A DNA stretch of 64,000 nucleotides, taken from NCBI GenBank assembly GCA_937958815.1, contig CALGMR010000008.1:88762-152761 (forward strand), read 5' to 3'. The translations under genes and the position numbers were made by a program. Source of the DNA: an uncultured Rhizobiaceae group bacterium. Its GTDB lineage: Bacteria; Pseudomonadota; Alphaproteobacteria; Rhizobiales; Rhizobiaceae. Position 1 is the stretch's first letter. Each line of letters begins with the position of its first letter. Shown piece after piece: positions 1 through 8,430 of this stretch. The notes under the pieces were generated by a model. That model was given only the letters and a program-made list of their open reading frames with translations. It was not told the origin of the DNA and ran no database searches.

Positions 1-765
1 TCCGCCCAAAACCTTTCTCTCACTTTTGAGACCAATGATGGACCCGTCCATGCATTAAAGGATGTTGATCTCAATGTGGAGAAAGGCGACTTCGTGTCTT
101 TCATCGGCCCATCCGGTTGCGGGAAGACAACGTTTTTGCGCGTGATTGCCGATCTTGAAAAGCCGACAGGCGGTTCAATATCCGTGAACGGCATGACGCC
201 GGAAGAAGCGCGGATGAAACGCGCTTATGGATATGTGTTCCAAGCCGCTTCGCTTTTGCCATGGCGCACAATTGAAAAAAATATCGCGGTTCCGCTGGAA
301 ATTATGGGGCTATCAAAGGCAGACCAACGCAAGCGTATTGATGAGGTGTTGTCTCTCGTTGACCTTGCCAATTTCGGCAAGAAATATCCGTGGCAATTGT
401 CCGGCGGTATGCAGCAACGCGCTTCTATCGCTCGCGCCCTCGCCTTTGACGCAGACCTGTTGTTGATGGATGAACCTTTTGGCGCATTGGACGAAATTGT
501 TCGCGACCATTTAAACGAGCAATTGCTGAAGCTATGGGATGCAACGGACAAGACGATTTGTTTCGTCACCCACTCCATTCCCGAAGCGGTGTATCTCTCT
601 ACTAAGATCGTCGTCATGTCCCCGCGCCCTGGACAAATTTATGATGTCATTGACAGCACGCTTCCTAGAGATCGCCCACTCGACATTCGCGAAAGCCAAG
701 AGTTCCTAGACATCGCCGCCCGCGTACGCGACGGATTAAAAGCGGGGCATTCTTATGATGAGTGA
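1..765 (+). CDS. NitT/TauT-type ABC transporter ATP-binding protein (5' end outside window)
   Basis: This is the nucleotide-binding subunit of an ABC importer; it hydrolyses ATP at the inner face of the cytoplasmic membrane to drive uptake. The frame is open from base 1, so the true start lies upstream and 254 residues are visible. Walker A (GPSGCGKTT) is near residue 36, the signature LSGGMQQR near 133, and Walker B with D-loop (LLLMDEPFGALD) near 155. The sequence style is that of the SsuB/TauB/ThiZ group. The stop overlaps the next start as ATGATGA. The two permeases and binding protein of the same importer follow at 1517-4299. The substrate cannot be read from this subunit. Nitrate/sulfonate/pyrimidine-type importers all use this family; genes upstream of the window would help decide. 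Confidence 0.93.
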   Translation, partial: SAQNLSLTFETNDGPVHALKDVDLNVEKGDFVSFIGPSGCGKTTFLRVIADLEKPTGGSISVNGMTPEEARMKRAYGYVFQAASLLPWRTIEKNIAVPLEIMGLSKADQRKRIDEVLSLVDLANFGKKYPWQLSGGMQQRASIARALAFDADLLLMDEPFGALDEIVRDHLNEQLLKLWDATDKTICFVTHSIPEAVYLSTKIVVMSPRPGQIYDVIDSTLPRDRPLDIRESQEFLDIAARVRDGLKAGHSYDE

Positions 766-770
766 GGTTG
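749..770. repeat. 22-bp direct repeat, left copy
   Basis: These 22 bases recur exactly at 1335-1356. Identity is partial for about eight more bases on the left. The copy spans the stop of the ABC ATPase gene and the start codons of the small membrane-protein gene. The two copies are 586 bp apart and bracket that gene precisely. Confidence 0.9.
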
Positions 771-1351
771 CTGCTCCAAAAAACCACATCGTATTGAGAC
801 GTTTAAGAACTTACTCTGAAAACGGGGATGACATATTTCTCATACCGCCTCAAGTTCACAGCTTAGTTGCAATATTTATACTTGTTTGGTTCACGTTCTG
901 GAGTGCTGGAGGCTACGGTCTGATTTGGAAATTGTTGGTAAGTTCAGTATCCATAGATTCAGAGTTCATATCGTTTTTGCAGGTTTGGGTTTTCGTCTGG
1001 TTCGTTTCCTGGTGCTTCATTGGACTGTTGTTGGTTTGGGTATTTTTTGGCTTGGAAGAAATTCGAACCAACCAGCGTCAGATCAGCCAGCGCTTTAAAC
1101 TGTTTGGTTTTCAGTGGAATCGGGAATTTGAGCTCTCTCAAATTGATGATGTACAGTTTGAAAGCCAATTTTTTCCAGCGTTGAAATCATTGCGATTCAT
1201 TGCTGGAGAGAATGCGCTGTTTCTTCTCTACAAAACAAAAACTTATGCCATCGGACGGGGACTTTCGATCTCACAGATATACCCAATTCAAAACTTACTG
1301 GATAGCTCGTTGGGGAATAGACCAAGAGCAGGATATTCTTATGATGAGTGA
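755..1351 (+). CDS. Small membrane protein of unknown function with PH-like tail
   Basis: I do not recognise this 198-residue protein as a named family. Two hydrophobic segments (about residues 34-54 and 71-99) are followed by a soluble tail of about 95 residues. The tail has the beta-rich look of bacterial PH-like domains (pattern W-x-R-E-F-E-L-x-x-I-D-D-V near residue 123). The start ATGATG overlaps the upstream stop. The gene looks visibly richer in A+T than its neighbours. It sits between the ATPase and the permeases of one importer and is bracketed by 22-bp direct repeats. Its last residues (AGYSYDE) copy the last residues of the ATPase (AGHSYDE) because the repeat encodes both. An inserted or recombined cassette is the simplest reading; a role in transport is unproven. 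Confidence 0.7.
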   Translation: MMSEVAAPKNHIVLRRLRTYSENGDDIFLIPPQVHSLVAIFILVWFTFWSAGGYGLIWKLLVSSVSIDSEFISFLQVWVFVWFVSWCFIGLLLVWVFFGLEEIRTNQRQISQRFKLFGFQWNREFELSQIDDVQFESQFFPALKSLRFIAGENALFLLYKTKTYAIGRGLSISQIYPIQNLLDSSLGNRPRAGYSYDE

Positions 1352-1356
1352 GGTTG
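1335..1356. repeat. 22-bp direct repeat, right copy
   Basis: This is an exact copy of 749-770. Here it spans the stop of the membrane-protein gene. It recreates an ATGATGAGTGAG start-like sequence at 1341 that reads into the palindromic element and stops at 1520, leaving only a short non-conserved peptide. Confidence 0.9.
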
Positions 1357-1370
1357 AACCGAGGTTCCAA

Positions 1371-1505
1371 TCTCTCCCCTTGTGGGAGAAATGCCTGAGT
1401 GTCGCGAAGGCAGAGAGGGGGCAAAACAAATATGTTTGCGCGCAAAGCGCGCGACCCCTCTCTGTCAGCTTCGCTGACATCTCCCCCACAAGCGGGGAGA
1501 ACAAG
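1371..1505. repeat. RIME-like palindromic intergenic repeat
   Basis: About 135 bases form an imperfect inverted repeat. The outer arms are tctctccccttgtgggaga (1371-1389) and the near-complement at 1480-1500. An inner pair (about 1399-1421 against 1455-1480) carries gcagagagggg/cccctctctg, and the centre holds a tttgcgcgcaaa palindrome. This resembles the short mosaic palindromes known in rhizobia (RIME, Bru-RS-like). It should fold into a long hairpin in the transcript between the ATPase/membrane gene and the permease genes. It could therefore affect mRNA stability or expression of the permeases. The family name rests on resemblance only. Confidence 0.75.
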
Positions 1506-1516
1506 GTACCTCGCCA

Positions 1517-2419
1517 ATGACCCCTCAAACCAAAACCATCCCTGTCCTCACCATCATCGCGATCATCGTAACGATTTGGTATCTCTGCGTGGTCTGGATG
1601 AATGCGCCGTTTGTTTATGATCAGGCGGAACGCGCCAAAGTAGAACCTCCAGCTTTTTCAGAACTTGTGTCCATAACCATGGCGCAAGAACGACCCGTGC
1701 TTCCAGCGCCCCATCAGGTGGCGCAAGAGCTTTGGAAAACGACTGGCGCTATGGCGCTTAAGGGCAAACCTTTTTCCAAACGGTCTTTGATTTATCATAC
1801 GTGGATCACGCTTTCTGCCACGCTGCTTGGTTTTCTGATCGGCACTGCATTAGGCGTCGCGCTTGCCGTGGGCATTGTACACAATATGGCGATGGATAAA
1901 TCCGTCATGCCGTGGGTGATCACGTCTCAAACCATTCCCATTCTCGCCATCGCTCCAATGATTATAGTTGTGCTGAATGCAGCTGGTATTTCTGGATTGT
2001 TGCCCAAAGCGTTGATCTCCACTTACCTCTCATTCTTTCCTGTTGTGGTTGGTATGGTGAAAGGCTTGCGCTCACCTGATGCTGCGCAGCTTGATCTTAT
2101 GCACACTTACAACGCTTCCAAATCTCAGACATTTTGGAAACTGCGGTGGCCGTCTTCTATGCCGTATTTGTTCACGTCGCTAAAAATAGCCGTGGCCATT
2201 TCTTTGGTCGGTGCGATCGTTGGTGAAATGCCAACAGGCGCTGTGGCTGGCCTTGGCGCTCGCCTGCTGGCGGGGTCATATTACGGACAAACCATTCAAA
2301 TCTGGTCGGCCCTCTTCATGGCTGCTGCCCTTGCCGCTGTCTTGGTGATGCTGGTCGGCTGGGCGCATACCTATGTGTTGAAGCGCATGGGTGAAAAACC
2401 GCAGGGAGCAATTGCATGA
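1517..2419 (+). CDS. ABC transporter permease, NitT/TauT type (first of two)
   Basis: This is a membrane-spanning subunit of the importer, 300 residues. An N-terminal anchor (about residues 8-30) is followed by a long periplasmic stretch to about residue 92. A BPD_transp_1 core with five or six helices follows. The EAA-like loop that contacts the ATPase lies near LMHTYNASKSQTFWKLRWPS (about 195-214). The ATG at 1517 sits just outside the palindromic repeat. An ancestral start could have been lost when that repeat entered, because the upstream ATGATGAGTGAG at 1341 is in another frame. The stop overlaps the next permease start by ATGA, so the two are translationally coupled. Confidence 0.9.
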   Translation: MTPQTKTIPVLTIIAIIVTIWYLCVVWMNAPFVYDQAERAKVEPPAFSELVSITMAQERPVLPAPHQVAQELWKTTGAMALKGKPFSKRSLIYHTWITLSATLLGFLIGTALGVALAVGIVHNMAMDKSVMPWVITSQTIPILAIAPMIIVVLNAAGISGLLPKALISTYLSFFPVVVGMVKGLRSPDAAQLDLMHTYNASKSQTFWKLRWPSSMPYLFTSLKIAVAISLVGAIVGEMPTGAVAGLGARLLAGSYYGQTIQIWSALFMAAALAAVLVMLVGWAHTYVLKRMGEKPQGAIA

Positions 2420-3282
2420 CACTCGTAATCGCTGCCCTCGTTTTCTGGCTTGTTATGTGGTGGGTGAACCAACGGCTGGTGGCCATCGACACTGGTTTGA
2501 ATGTTGGTCTTGCGCGCAGCATCAACCTGCTCGTTCCTGTTATTTTTGGCATCACCTTGTTTGTGATGTGGGAACTCATTGTGCGCGGGTTGGAGGTGCC
2601 TTTTGTGCTGTTGCCACCACCTTCTATGATTGGTGCACGGATTGCATCTTCACTCCCGACCCTTTGGGCGGACTTTCAGCAGACTTTTATCAAGTCTGTC
2701 ATTTCTGGCTATATTTTGGGGTGCGGGTCAGGGTTCATCGTGGCGCTGCTGATTGACCGTTCTCCGTTTTTGCAACGCGGCTTGTTGCCCATTGGCAATT
2801 TTGTCTCCGCTCTGCCCATTGTCGGTGTCGCGCCCATTATGGTGATGTGGTTTGGTTTCGACTGGCAATCCAAGGCCGCCGTAGTGGTTGTCATGACATT
2901 CTTCCCTATGCTGGTGAACACCGTGCAAGGCCTGGCGGCCGCAAACCATATGGAACGGGATTTGATGAACACATATGCGGCGAGCTGGTGGCAAACGCTT
3001 ACCAAATTGCGCTTGCCCGCCGCCGCTCCTTTTATTTTCAACGCACTCAAAATCAATTCTACGCTTGCGCTCATTGGGGCAATCGTGGCTGAATTCTTTG
3101 GAACACCCATTGTTGGCATGGGCTTTCGCATTTCTACGGAAGTGGGACGCATGAATGTTGACATGGTGTGGGCCGAGATAGCGGTGGCGGCACTGGCCGG
3201 CTCCGCGTTTTACGGAGCGGTCGTCTTAATCGAACGCGCTGTCACATTCTGGCATCCATCAATCCGGTCCAATCAAAAATAG
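2416..3282 (+). CDS. ABC transporter permease, NitT/TauT type (second of two)
   Basis: This 288-residue permease is a paralogue of the preceding one and probably pairs with it as a heterodimer. It has an N-terminal helix, a second helix near residue 40, and the BPD_transp_1 domain from about residue 90 to 280. The coupling loop is seen as DLMNTYAASWWQTLTKLRLP (about 178-197). Importers of this class often use one permease gene twice. Two distinct permeases plus an NMT1-like binding protein are typical of alphaproteobacterial clusters linked to pyrimidine or hydantoin use. That link is from memory of such clusters and is not shown here. Confidence 0.9.
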   Translation: MTLVIAALVFWLVMWWVNQRLVAIDTGLNVGLARSINLLVPVIFGITLFVMWELIVRGLEVPFVLLPPPSMIGARIASSLPTLWADFQQTFIKSVISGYILGCGSGFIVALLIDRSPFLQRGLLPIGNFVSALPIVGVAPIMVMWFGFDWQSKAAVVVVMTFFPMLVNTVQGLAAANHMERDLMNTYAASWWQTLTKLRLPAAAPFIFNALKINSTLALIGAIVAEFFGTPIVGMGFRISTEVGRMNVDMVWAEIAVAALAGSAFYGAVVLIERAVTFWHPSIRSNQK

Positions 3283-3309
3283 AACCGGACATAACAGGGA
3301 GACTACGAC

Positions 3310-4299
3310 ATGAAAAAGCTCACTCTACTTTTGGCAGCATCGGCGCTGTCATTTTCAGCAATGGCTGCAAATGCTGCAGACAAAGTGACGTTGCAACTCA
3401 AATGGGTCACGCAAGCGCAATTTGCTGGCTACTATGTGGCGAAAGACAAAGGCTTTTATAAAGAGGAAGATCTCGACGTTGAAATCAAACCAGGCGGGCC
3501 AGACATCGCACCTGCGCAAGTGCTTGCTGGCGGTGGTGCAGATGTTGTTCTCGACTGGATGCCATCTGCATTGGCAACCCGTGAAAAAGGTGTGCCCCTC
3601 GTCAACATCGCTCAACCGTTTAAGTCATCGGGCATGATGCTCACCTGCCGCAAAGATTCAGGGATTAAAACGCCTGCTGACTTTAAAGGCAAAACACTTG
3701 GCGTATGGTTTTTCGGAAACGAGTATCCGTTCCTGTCTTGGATGAGCAAACTCGGCATCAAGACCGACGGCTCTGCAGATGGCGTGAAAGTTTTGAAGCA
3801 AGGCTTCAATGTTGATCCGATTCTGCAAAAGCAAGCCGCCTGCGTTTCCACGATGACTTACAACGAATATTGGCAGATCATTGATGCAGGACTTTCAGCT
3901 GACGATCTCATCACATTCAAATATGAAGATGAAGGCGTGGCAACTTTGGAAGACGGTATCTATGTCATGGAAGACAGACTGAAAGACGCTGCCTTCAAAG
4001 ACAAAATGGTTCGCTTCGTTCGCGCTTCTATGAAGGGTTGGAAATATGCTGAAGCCAATTCCGACGAAGCTGCAGAGATCGTTCTGGAAAATGATGCTTC
4101 TGGCGCACAGACAGAAAAACATCAAAAGCGCATGATGGGCGAAATTGCAAAACTGACCGCAGGTTCAAATGGTGCGCTTGACAAAGCAGACTACGAACGC
4201 ACTGTGGCCACCCTATTGGGTGCTGGTTCTGATCCCGTGATCACCAAAAAACCAGAAGGTGCTTGGACATCTGTCATTACGGATGCTGCGTTGAAATAG
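3310..4299 (+). CDS. ABC transporter substrate-binding protein, NMT1/THI5-like
   Basis: This 329-residue periplasmic binding protein belongs to the importer encoded upstream. A Sec signal peptide (MKKLTLLLAASALSFSAMAANA) is followed by the family opening [20 protein letters not shown], in which aromatic residues contact the ligand. The fold is a two-lobed type II binding protein of the NMT1/THI5 group. That group includes binders of pyrimidine precursors, riboflavin-like and nitrate/sulfonate ligands. A ribosome site (agggaga) lies 8 bases before ATG. The gene ends the operon and is followed by a strong terminator. The ligand is not determinable from sequence; a heterocycle such as a pyrimidine is my best guess. 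Confidence 0.9.
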   Translation: MKKLTLLLAASALSFSAMAANAADKVTLQLKWVTQAQFAGYYVAKDKGFYKEEDLDVEIKPGGPDIAPAQVLAGGGADVVLDWMPSALATREKGVPLVNIAQPFKSSGMMLTCRKDSGIKTPADFKGKTLGVWFFGNEYPFLSWMSKLGIKTDGSADGVKVLKQGFNVDPILQKQAACVSTMTYNEYWQIIDAGLSADDLITFKYEDEGVATLEDGIYVMEDRLKDAAFKDKMVRFVRASMKGWKYAEANSDEAAEIVLENDASGAQTEKHQKRMMGEIAKLTAGSNGALDKADYERTVATLLGAGSDPVITKKPEGAWTSVITDAALK

Positions 4300-4325
4300 G
4301 TTCACGCCAAAATACAATTTTAAAG

Positions 4326-4358
4326 AGGGCTACCGTGGTTTGCACGGTGGCCCTTTTT
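4326..4358 (+). terminator. Rho-independent terminator of the ABC operon
   Basis: A 12-bp stem with one G-T pair (agggctaccgtg / cacggtggccct) closes a 5-base loop and runs into TTTTTATT. It lies 27 bases after the binding-protein stop. Confidence 0.92.
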
Positions 4359-4454
4359 ATTCGTAACATTCTCGCGAAGAACGGTTACAAACTTTTAAAA
4401 GCTGTGCCATTGTTTCGTCTTCGTTTCAATTTCTGAAAACCGCAGACAAACTCT

Positions 4455-6728
4455 ATGAGTAAAAGCAAAGACGCCCTTACACCCGCACTACGTTATCATC
4501 AGTTTCCAAAGCCTGGAAAACTGGAAATCCGGCCAACCAAGCCTTTGGCAAACCCTCGTGATTTGTCTTTGGCATATTCACCAGGTGTGGCGGAAGCCAG
4601 TACGGCAATTCATCAAGACCCGACGCAAGCGTCCAATTTCACGGCCCGTGGGAATCTCGTCGCTGTGGTGACCAATGGATCAGCCGCGCTGGGCTTGGGC
4701 AACATCGGAGCTCTCGCATCTAAACCCATTATGGAAGGCAAAGCGGTTCTGTTTAAACAATTTGCCCATATTGATTGTTTTGATATTGAGCTGAACGAAA
4801 GCGATCCCGTTAAATTGGCCGAACATGTGATTGCCATGGAGCCCACGTTTGGCGCGATCAACTTGGAGGACATCAAAGCGCCAGATTGTTTTATCGTTGA
4901 GAAAATTTGTCGTGAACGGATGAACATTCCCGTTTTCCATGACGACCAACATGGAACCGCGATTGTTGTGGGAGCTGCTGCTAAAAATGCGCTTCACCTC
5001 ACCAAACGAGAATTCAAGGATTTAAAAATTGTTTCAACAGGCGGTGGTGCAGCGGGTATCGCCTGTCTCAACATGCTGTTGAAGCTTGGTGTGCAACGCA
5101 AAAATATTTGGCTGTGCGATACCAATGGACTGGTTTACGAAGGCCGCACCGAAGAAATGACAGAGCAAAAGAAAGCTTTTGCGCAACAGACCAACCTGCG
5201 CATATTGGATGATGTGATTGAAGGTGCTGATCTGTTTTTAGGGCTTTCGGGACCCGGCGTGTTGACCCAGGAAATGGTCAAGAAAATGGCCAAAGACCCC
5301 ATCATTTTTGCATTGGCAAATCCGAAGCCAGAAATCATGCCAGAAGAAGTGTATGAAGTAGCCCCCAACGCCATCATGGCGACTGGGCGGTCTGATTATC
5401 CAAATCAGGTCAACAACGTGTTGTGCTTCCCATTCATCTTTCGTGGAGCACTCGACGTGGGCGCAACAGAAATTAATGATGAGATGCAAATTGCATGTGT
5501 TGAAGGAATTGCTGCGCTTGCACGCAAGACTTCATCGGCTGAAACAGCGGAGGTTTATGGCGACGAAGACCTTCAGTTCGGACCAGACTATCTCATTCCA
5601 AAACCATTTGACGCGCGATTGCTTGCTGTGGTTGCGGGTGCTGTTGCAAAAGCTGGTATTGAAACCAAAGTAGCGCAGCGACCATTGGCTGATTTCGATG
5701 CATATATCGAAAGCTTAAATGCCACAGTCTATCGATCTTCAATGATCATGCGCCCTGTGTTTGAAATTGCAAAATCACAGTCTCGTCGCATCGCATTTGC
5801 CGAGGGCGAAGACGAGCGCGTTCTCCGTGCTGCCATAGCTATGTTGGAAGAAACAAATGACCAACCGGTACTGATCGGTCGTCCAGAAGTGATTTTCCAT
5901 CGCTGTGAGAAATTTGGCATTCCCAAATCTCTGTCCAGCAAGTTTGATATTGTGAACCCGCAAAGCGATCATCGCTATCGCGAATACTGGGAAACATATC
6001 ACAATGTGATGGCGCGCCGCGGCATTTCCCCCACACTGGCGCAAGCAGTTTTGCGTACCAATACCACAGTTATTGCTGCGGTGATGGTGCATCGTGGGGA
6101 AGCGGACAGCATGATTTGCGGTACATTTGGCAATTACCTGTGGCATTTGAACTATGTGCAGCAAATGCTGGAAACATCGGAGGTTGCTGCAACAGGCGCT
6201 TTGTCATTGTTGATTTTGGATTCTGGTCCATTGTTCGTGGCTGATACGCACGTGAACCCCGAACCGACGCCAGAACAGATTGCAGAAACGGTCATAGGCA
6301 CAGCACGACATGTTCGTCGGTTTGGGATTGAGCCTCAGATCGCACTTTGTTCAAATTCACAATTCGGAACATTGAATACTGAATCTGCCCGCCGCATGCG
6401 TGCTGCTTTGGAAATATTGGATTCGCGGAAACTGGACTTCATTTATGAAGGTGAAATGCCGGTTGATGCTGCACTTGATCCAGAAATTCGCGAACGCATG
6501 ATGCCGAACAGTCGCATACGCGGGCAAGCCAATGCGTTTGTGTTTTCCAATGCAGAAACGGCCGGTGGCGTGAAGAACTCACTGAAATCCGTTGTTGGCG
6601 GAATCGAAGTTGGACCTATTTTGATGGGCATGGGCAACCGCACTCACATTGTGACACCGTCTATCACCACGCGCGGTTTGATCAATATGGCAGCTCTGGC
6701 AGGAACGCCCGTCCACACTTATGCGTGA
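4455..6728 (+). CDS. maeB: NADP-dependent malic enzyme with phosphotransacetylase-like domain
   Basis: This enzyme oxidatively decarboxylates L-malate to pyruvate with reduction of NADP, supplying pyruvate and NADPH during growth on C4 acids. Its 757 residues match the long MaeB type. An N-terminal malic domain comes first (FTARGNLVAVVTNGSAALGL; catalytic-region Lys in GKAVLFKQFA; metal site around FHDDQHGTA). It is followed by an NAD(P)-binding Rossmann domain (STGGGAAGIA). The C-terminal phosphotransacetylase-like domain (about 430-757) usually acts as a regulatory acetyl-CoA-binding part rather than an active enzyme. The gene stands alone. Its last 10 bases overlap the end of the convergent sitD gene. 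Confidence 0.96.
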   Translation: MSKSKDALTPALRYHQFPKPGKLEIRPTKPLANPRDLSLAYSPGVAEASTAIHQDPTQASNFTARGNLVAVVTNGSAALGLGNIGALASKPIMEGKAVLFKQFAHIDCFDIELNESDPVKLAEHVIAMEPTFGAINLEDIKAPDCFIVEKICRERMNIPVFHDDQHGTAIVVGAAAKNALHLTKREFKDLKIVSTGGGAAGIACLNMLLKLGVQRKNIWLCDTNGLVYEGRTEEMTEQKKAFAQQTNLRILDDVIEGADLFLGLSGPGVLTQEMVKKMAKDPIIFALANPKPEIMPEEVYEVAPNAIMATGRSDYPNQVNNVLCFPFIFRGALDVGATEINDEMQIACVEGIAALARKTSSAETAEVYGDEDLQFGPDYLIPKPFDARLLAVVAGAVAKAGIETKVAQRPLADFDAYIESLNATVYRSSMIMRPVFEIAKSQSRRIAFAEGEDERVLRAAIAMLEETNDQPVLIGRPEVIFHRCEKFGIPKSLSSKFDIVNPQSDHRYREYWETYHNVMARRGISPTLAQAVLRTNTTVIAAVMVHRGEADSMICGTFGNYLWHLNYVQQMLETSEVAATGALSLLILDSGPLFVADTHVNPEPTPEQIAETVIGTARHVRRFGIEPQIALCSNSQFGTLNTESARRMRAALEILDSRKLDFIYEGEMPVDAALDPEIRERMMPNSRIRGQANAFVFSNAETAGGVKNSLKSVVGGIEVGPILMGMGNRTHIVTPSITTRGLINMAALAGTPVHTYA

Positions 6729-7564
6729 GTGTTTTCACGGTGGTGGGCGCGGATAACTGATGCGGCAAATGCACCGATAAAAACGATCGTCATGATCAAA
6801 ACAATTGTCGGTGCTGGTGCACTGTTGATGAACAGACTGGCATAAACACCCAGCAATGAGGCACCGACGGCCACCGCGACCGCAGTCAACAACATTGGTC
6901 CAAAACGACGGGTGATCAAAAATGCGATCGCGCCTGGTGCTATCAGCATGGCGATTGCCAAAATGATGCCGACAGCTTTCAACGCTCCAACAATGGTGAG
7001 TGAGAGTATGCAAAGAAGTCCGTAGTGCAACAGTCGAACCGACAGCCCAGCTGTTTGTGCTTGGGATGGGTCAAACGCGTGCATCATCAAATCGCGCCAC
7101 TTGAGCGCAATGATCGCAGAGACAAAGAGAGCAATAGCCGCACTTTCCGCGATGTCTGGCCAACCAATGCCCAATATATCGCCAAATAAGATGTGATCCA
7201 AGTGAAGGTCAGTTTGCACTTTCGTGTAAAGAACCAATCCCAAACCAAACATTCCTGAGAACACCACACCCATAACGGTGTCTTGTTTCACCCGACTGTT
7301 TTGATCAATGTAACCTGTTGCTAGAGCGCAAATCATGCCTGCAATGAATGCACCGATTGAAAGCGGAATGGAGATCAAATAAGCCAGCACAATGCCTGGA
7401 AGGACCGCATGTGATACGGCATCACCCATCAATGACCATCCTTTCAAAACCAGAAAGCAAGACAACAAAGCTGCCGGTACCGCCACGCAAATCGATATCA
7501 AAAATGCATTTTGTACAAATTCAAATTGCAGCGGCAACAAAGCCTGATTGATCAAATCCATCAT
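6719..7564 (-). CDS. sitD: Manganese/iron ABC transporter permease SitD
   Basis: This 281-residue permease belongs to the ABC-3 family and pairs with SitC to form the metal channel in the inner membrane. Eight or nine hydrophobic segments fill the protein. The family stretch KGWSLMGDAVSHAVLPGIVLAY lies near residue 42. It is the last gene of sitABCD, and its start overlaps the sitC stop. The 3' end overlaps the end of maeB by 10 bases on the opposite strand. Choosing Mn/Fe (Sit/Mnt) rather than Zn (Znu) rests on the binding protein and on the two separate permease genes. Confidence 0.9.
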   Translation of the reverse strand: MMDLINQALLPLQFEFVQNAFLISICVAVPAALLSCFLVLKGWSLMGDAVSHAVLPGIVLAYLISIPLSIGAFIAGMICALATGYIDQNSRVKQDTVMGVVFSGMFGLGLVLYTKVQTDLHLDHILFGDILGIGWPDIAESAAIALFVSAIIALKWRDLMMHAFDPSQAQTAGLSVRLLHYGLLCILSLTIVGALKAVGIILAIAMLIAPGAIAFLITRRFGPMLLTAVAVAVGASLLGVYASLFINSAPAPTIVLIMTIVFIGAFAASVIRAHHRENTHA

Positions 7565-8430
7565 GTTTTACTTTCAGCCTCAGCCAACGCGGTTGCTGCG
7601 CGTCTTTTGGCTGCAAACATTCCGTGGGTGGGCGCAAAGAAGAAGGCTGTCAAAAACACCAGAGTTTGCAGCACCACGATCACGCCGCCGGTGGCCCCGT
7701 TGATGAAATAACTCAGATATGTTCCCAACATGGCTGACAAAGCGCCAATAGCCACACTGATGACTATCAGCTTTGGAAAACGATCCGTGAGTAAATATGC
7801 TGTCGCGCCGGGAGTGACGACCATCGCGATCACAAGAAAAGCCCCAACTGTTTGCAGCGCTGCCACAGTGGAGGCCGCTAACATGGCAAAGAAAATGACC
7901 TTCAAAAATGTTGTGTTCAAACCAATCGTGCGGGCATGGGTTTCGTCGAAAAACGTCACCATGAAATCTTTCCATTTCAGCACAAGCACCGTCATTGTGA
8001 TCCCGCCAATGGCGAGCAATTGCCAAGTGTCAGAGGGTGTAATTGCGAGAATGTTTCCATTGACGATCGCTTGAATATTCACCGATGCGGGCCAAAGCGA
8101 AATCATGAACAGTCCAAGACCAAAGAAAGATGTAAAAATCAATCCGATAATGGCGTCCACTTTCAATCCAGTGCGTTCGGTTAAAAACAACATCGCTCCC
8201 GCAGCCAATCCACCCGAAATGAATGCACCTAGTGAAAATGGCAGACCAAGAATAAGAGCGCCCGCAACACCCGGCACAATCGCGTGAGACAATGCATCTC
8301 CAATCAAAGACCAACCTTTGAGCATCAGATAACACGACAGGAAGGCACAAACTGCGGCCACCAAAGCAGACACCAAGATTGCGTTTGTCATGTAATTGTA
8401 TTGAAGCGGTTCAAGCAAAGTTTCAATCAT
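7561..8430 (-). CDS. sitC: Manganese/iron ABC transporter permease SitC
   Basis: This ABC-3 family permease has 289 residues and is paralogous to SitD (shared [18 protein letters not shown] near residue 43). It is highly hydrophobic throughout, with a cytoplasmic tail rich in Arg, Lys and Ala. The start overlaps the sitB stop (ATGA) and the stop overlaps the sitD start, so the three genes are coupled. Together SitC and SitD form the transmembrane path for Mn(II)/Fe(II) delivered by SitA. Confidence 0.9.
   Translation of the reverse strand: MIETLLEPLQYNYMTNAILVSALVAAVCAFLSCYLMLKGWSLIGDALSHAIVPGVAGALILGLPFSLGAFISGGLAAGAMLFLTERTGLKVDAIIGLIFTSFFGLGLFMISLWPASVNIQAIVNGNILAITPSDTWQLLAIGGITMTVLVLKWKDFMVTFFDETHARTIGLNTTFLKVIFFAMLAASTVAALQTVGAFLVIAMVVTPGATAYLLTDRFPKLIVISVAIGALSAMLGTYLSYFINGATGGVIVVLQTLVFLTAFFFAPTHGMFAAKRRAATALAEAESKT

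Noticed and set aside
1200..1520. Open frame of 106 codons across the membrane-gene end and the palindromic repeat
   Set aside because: It runs through a non-coding palindrome and has no family resemblance; the reading after 1341 is a by-product of the repeated start-like sequence.
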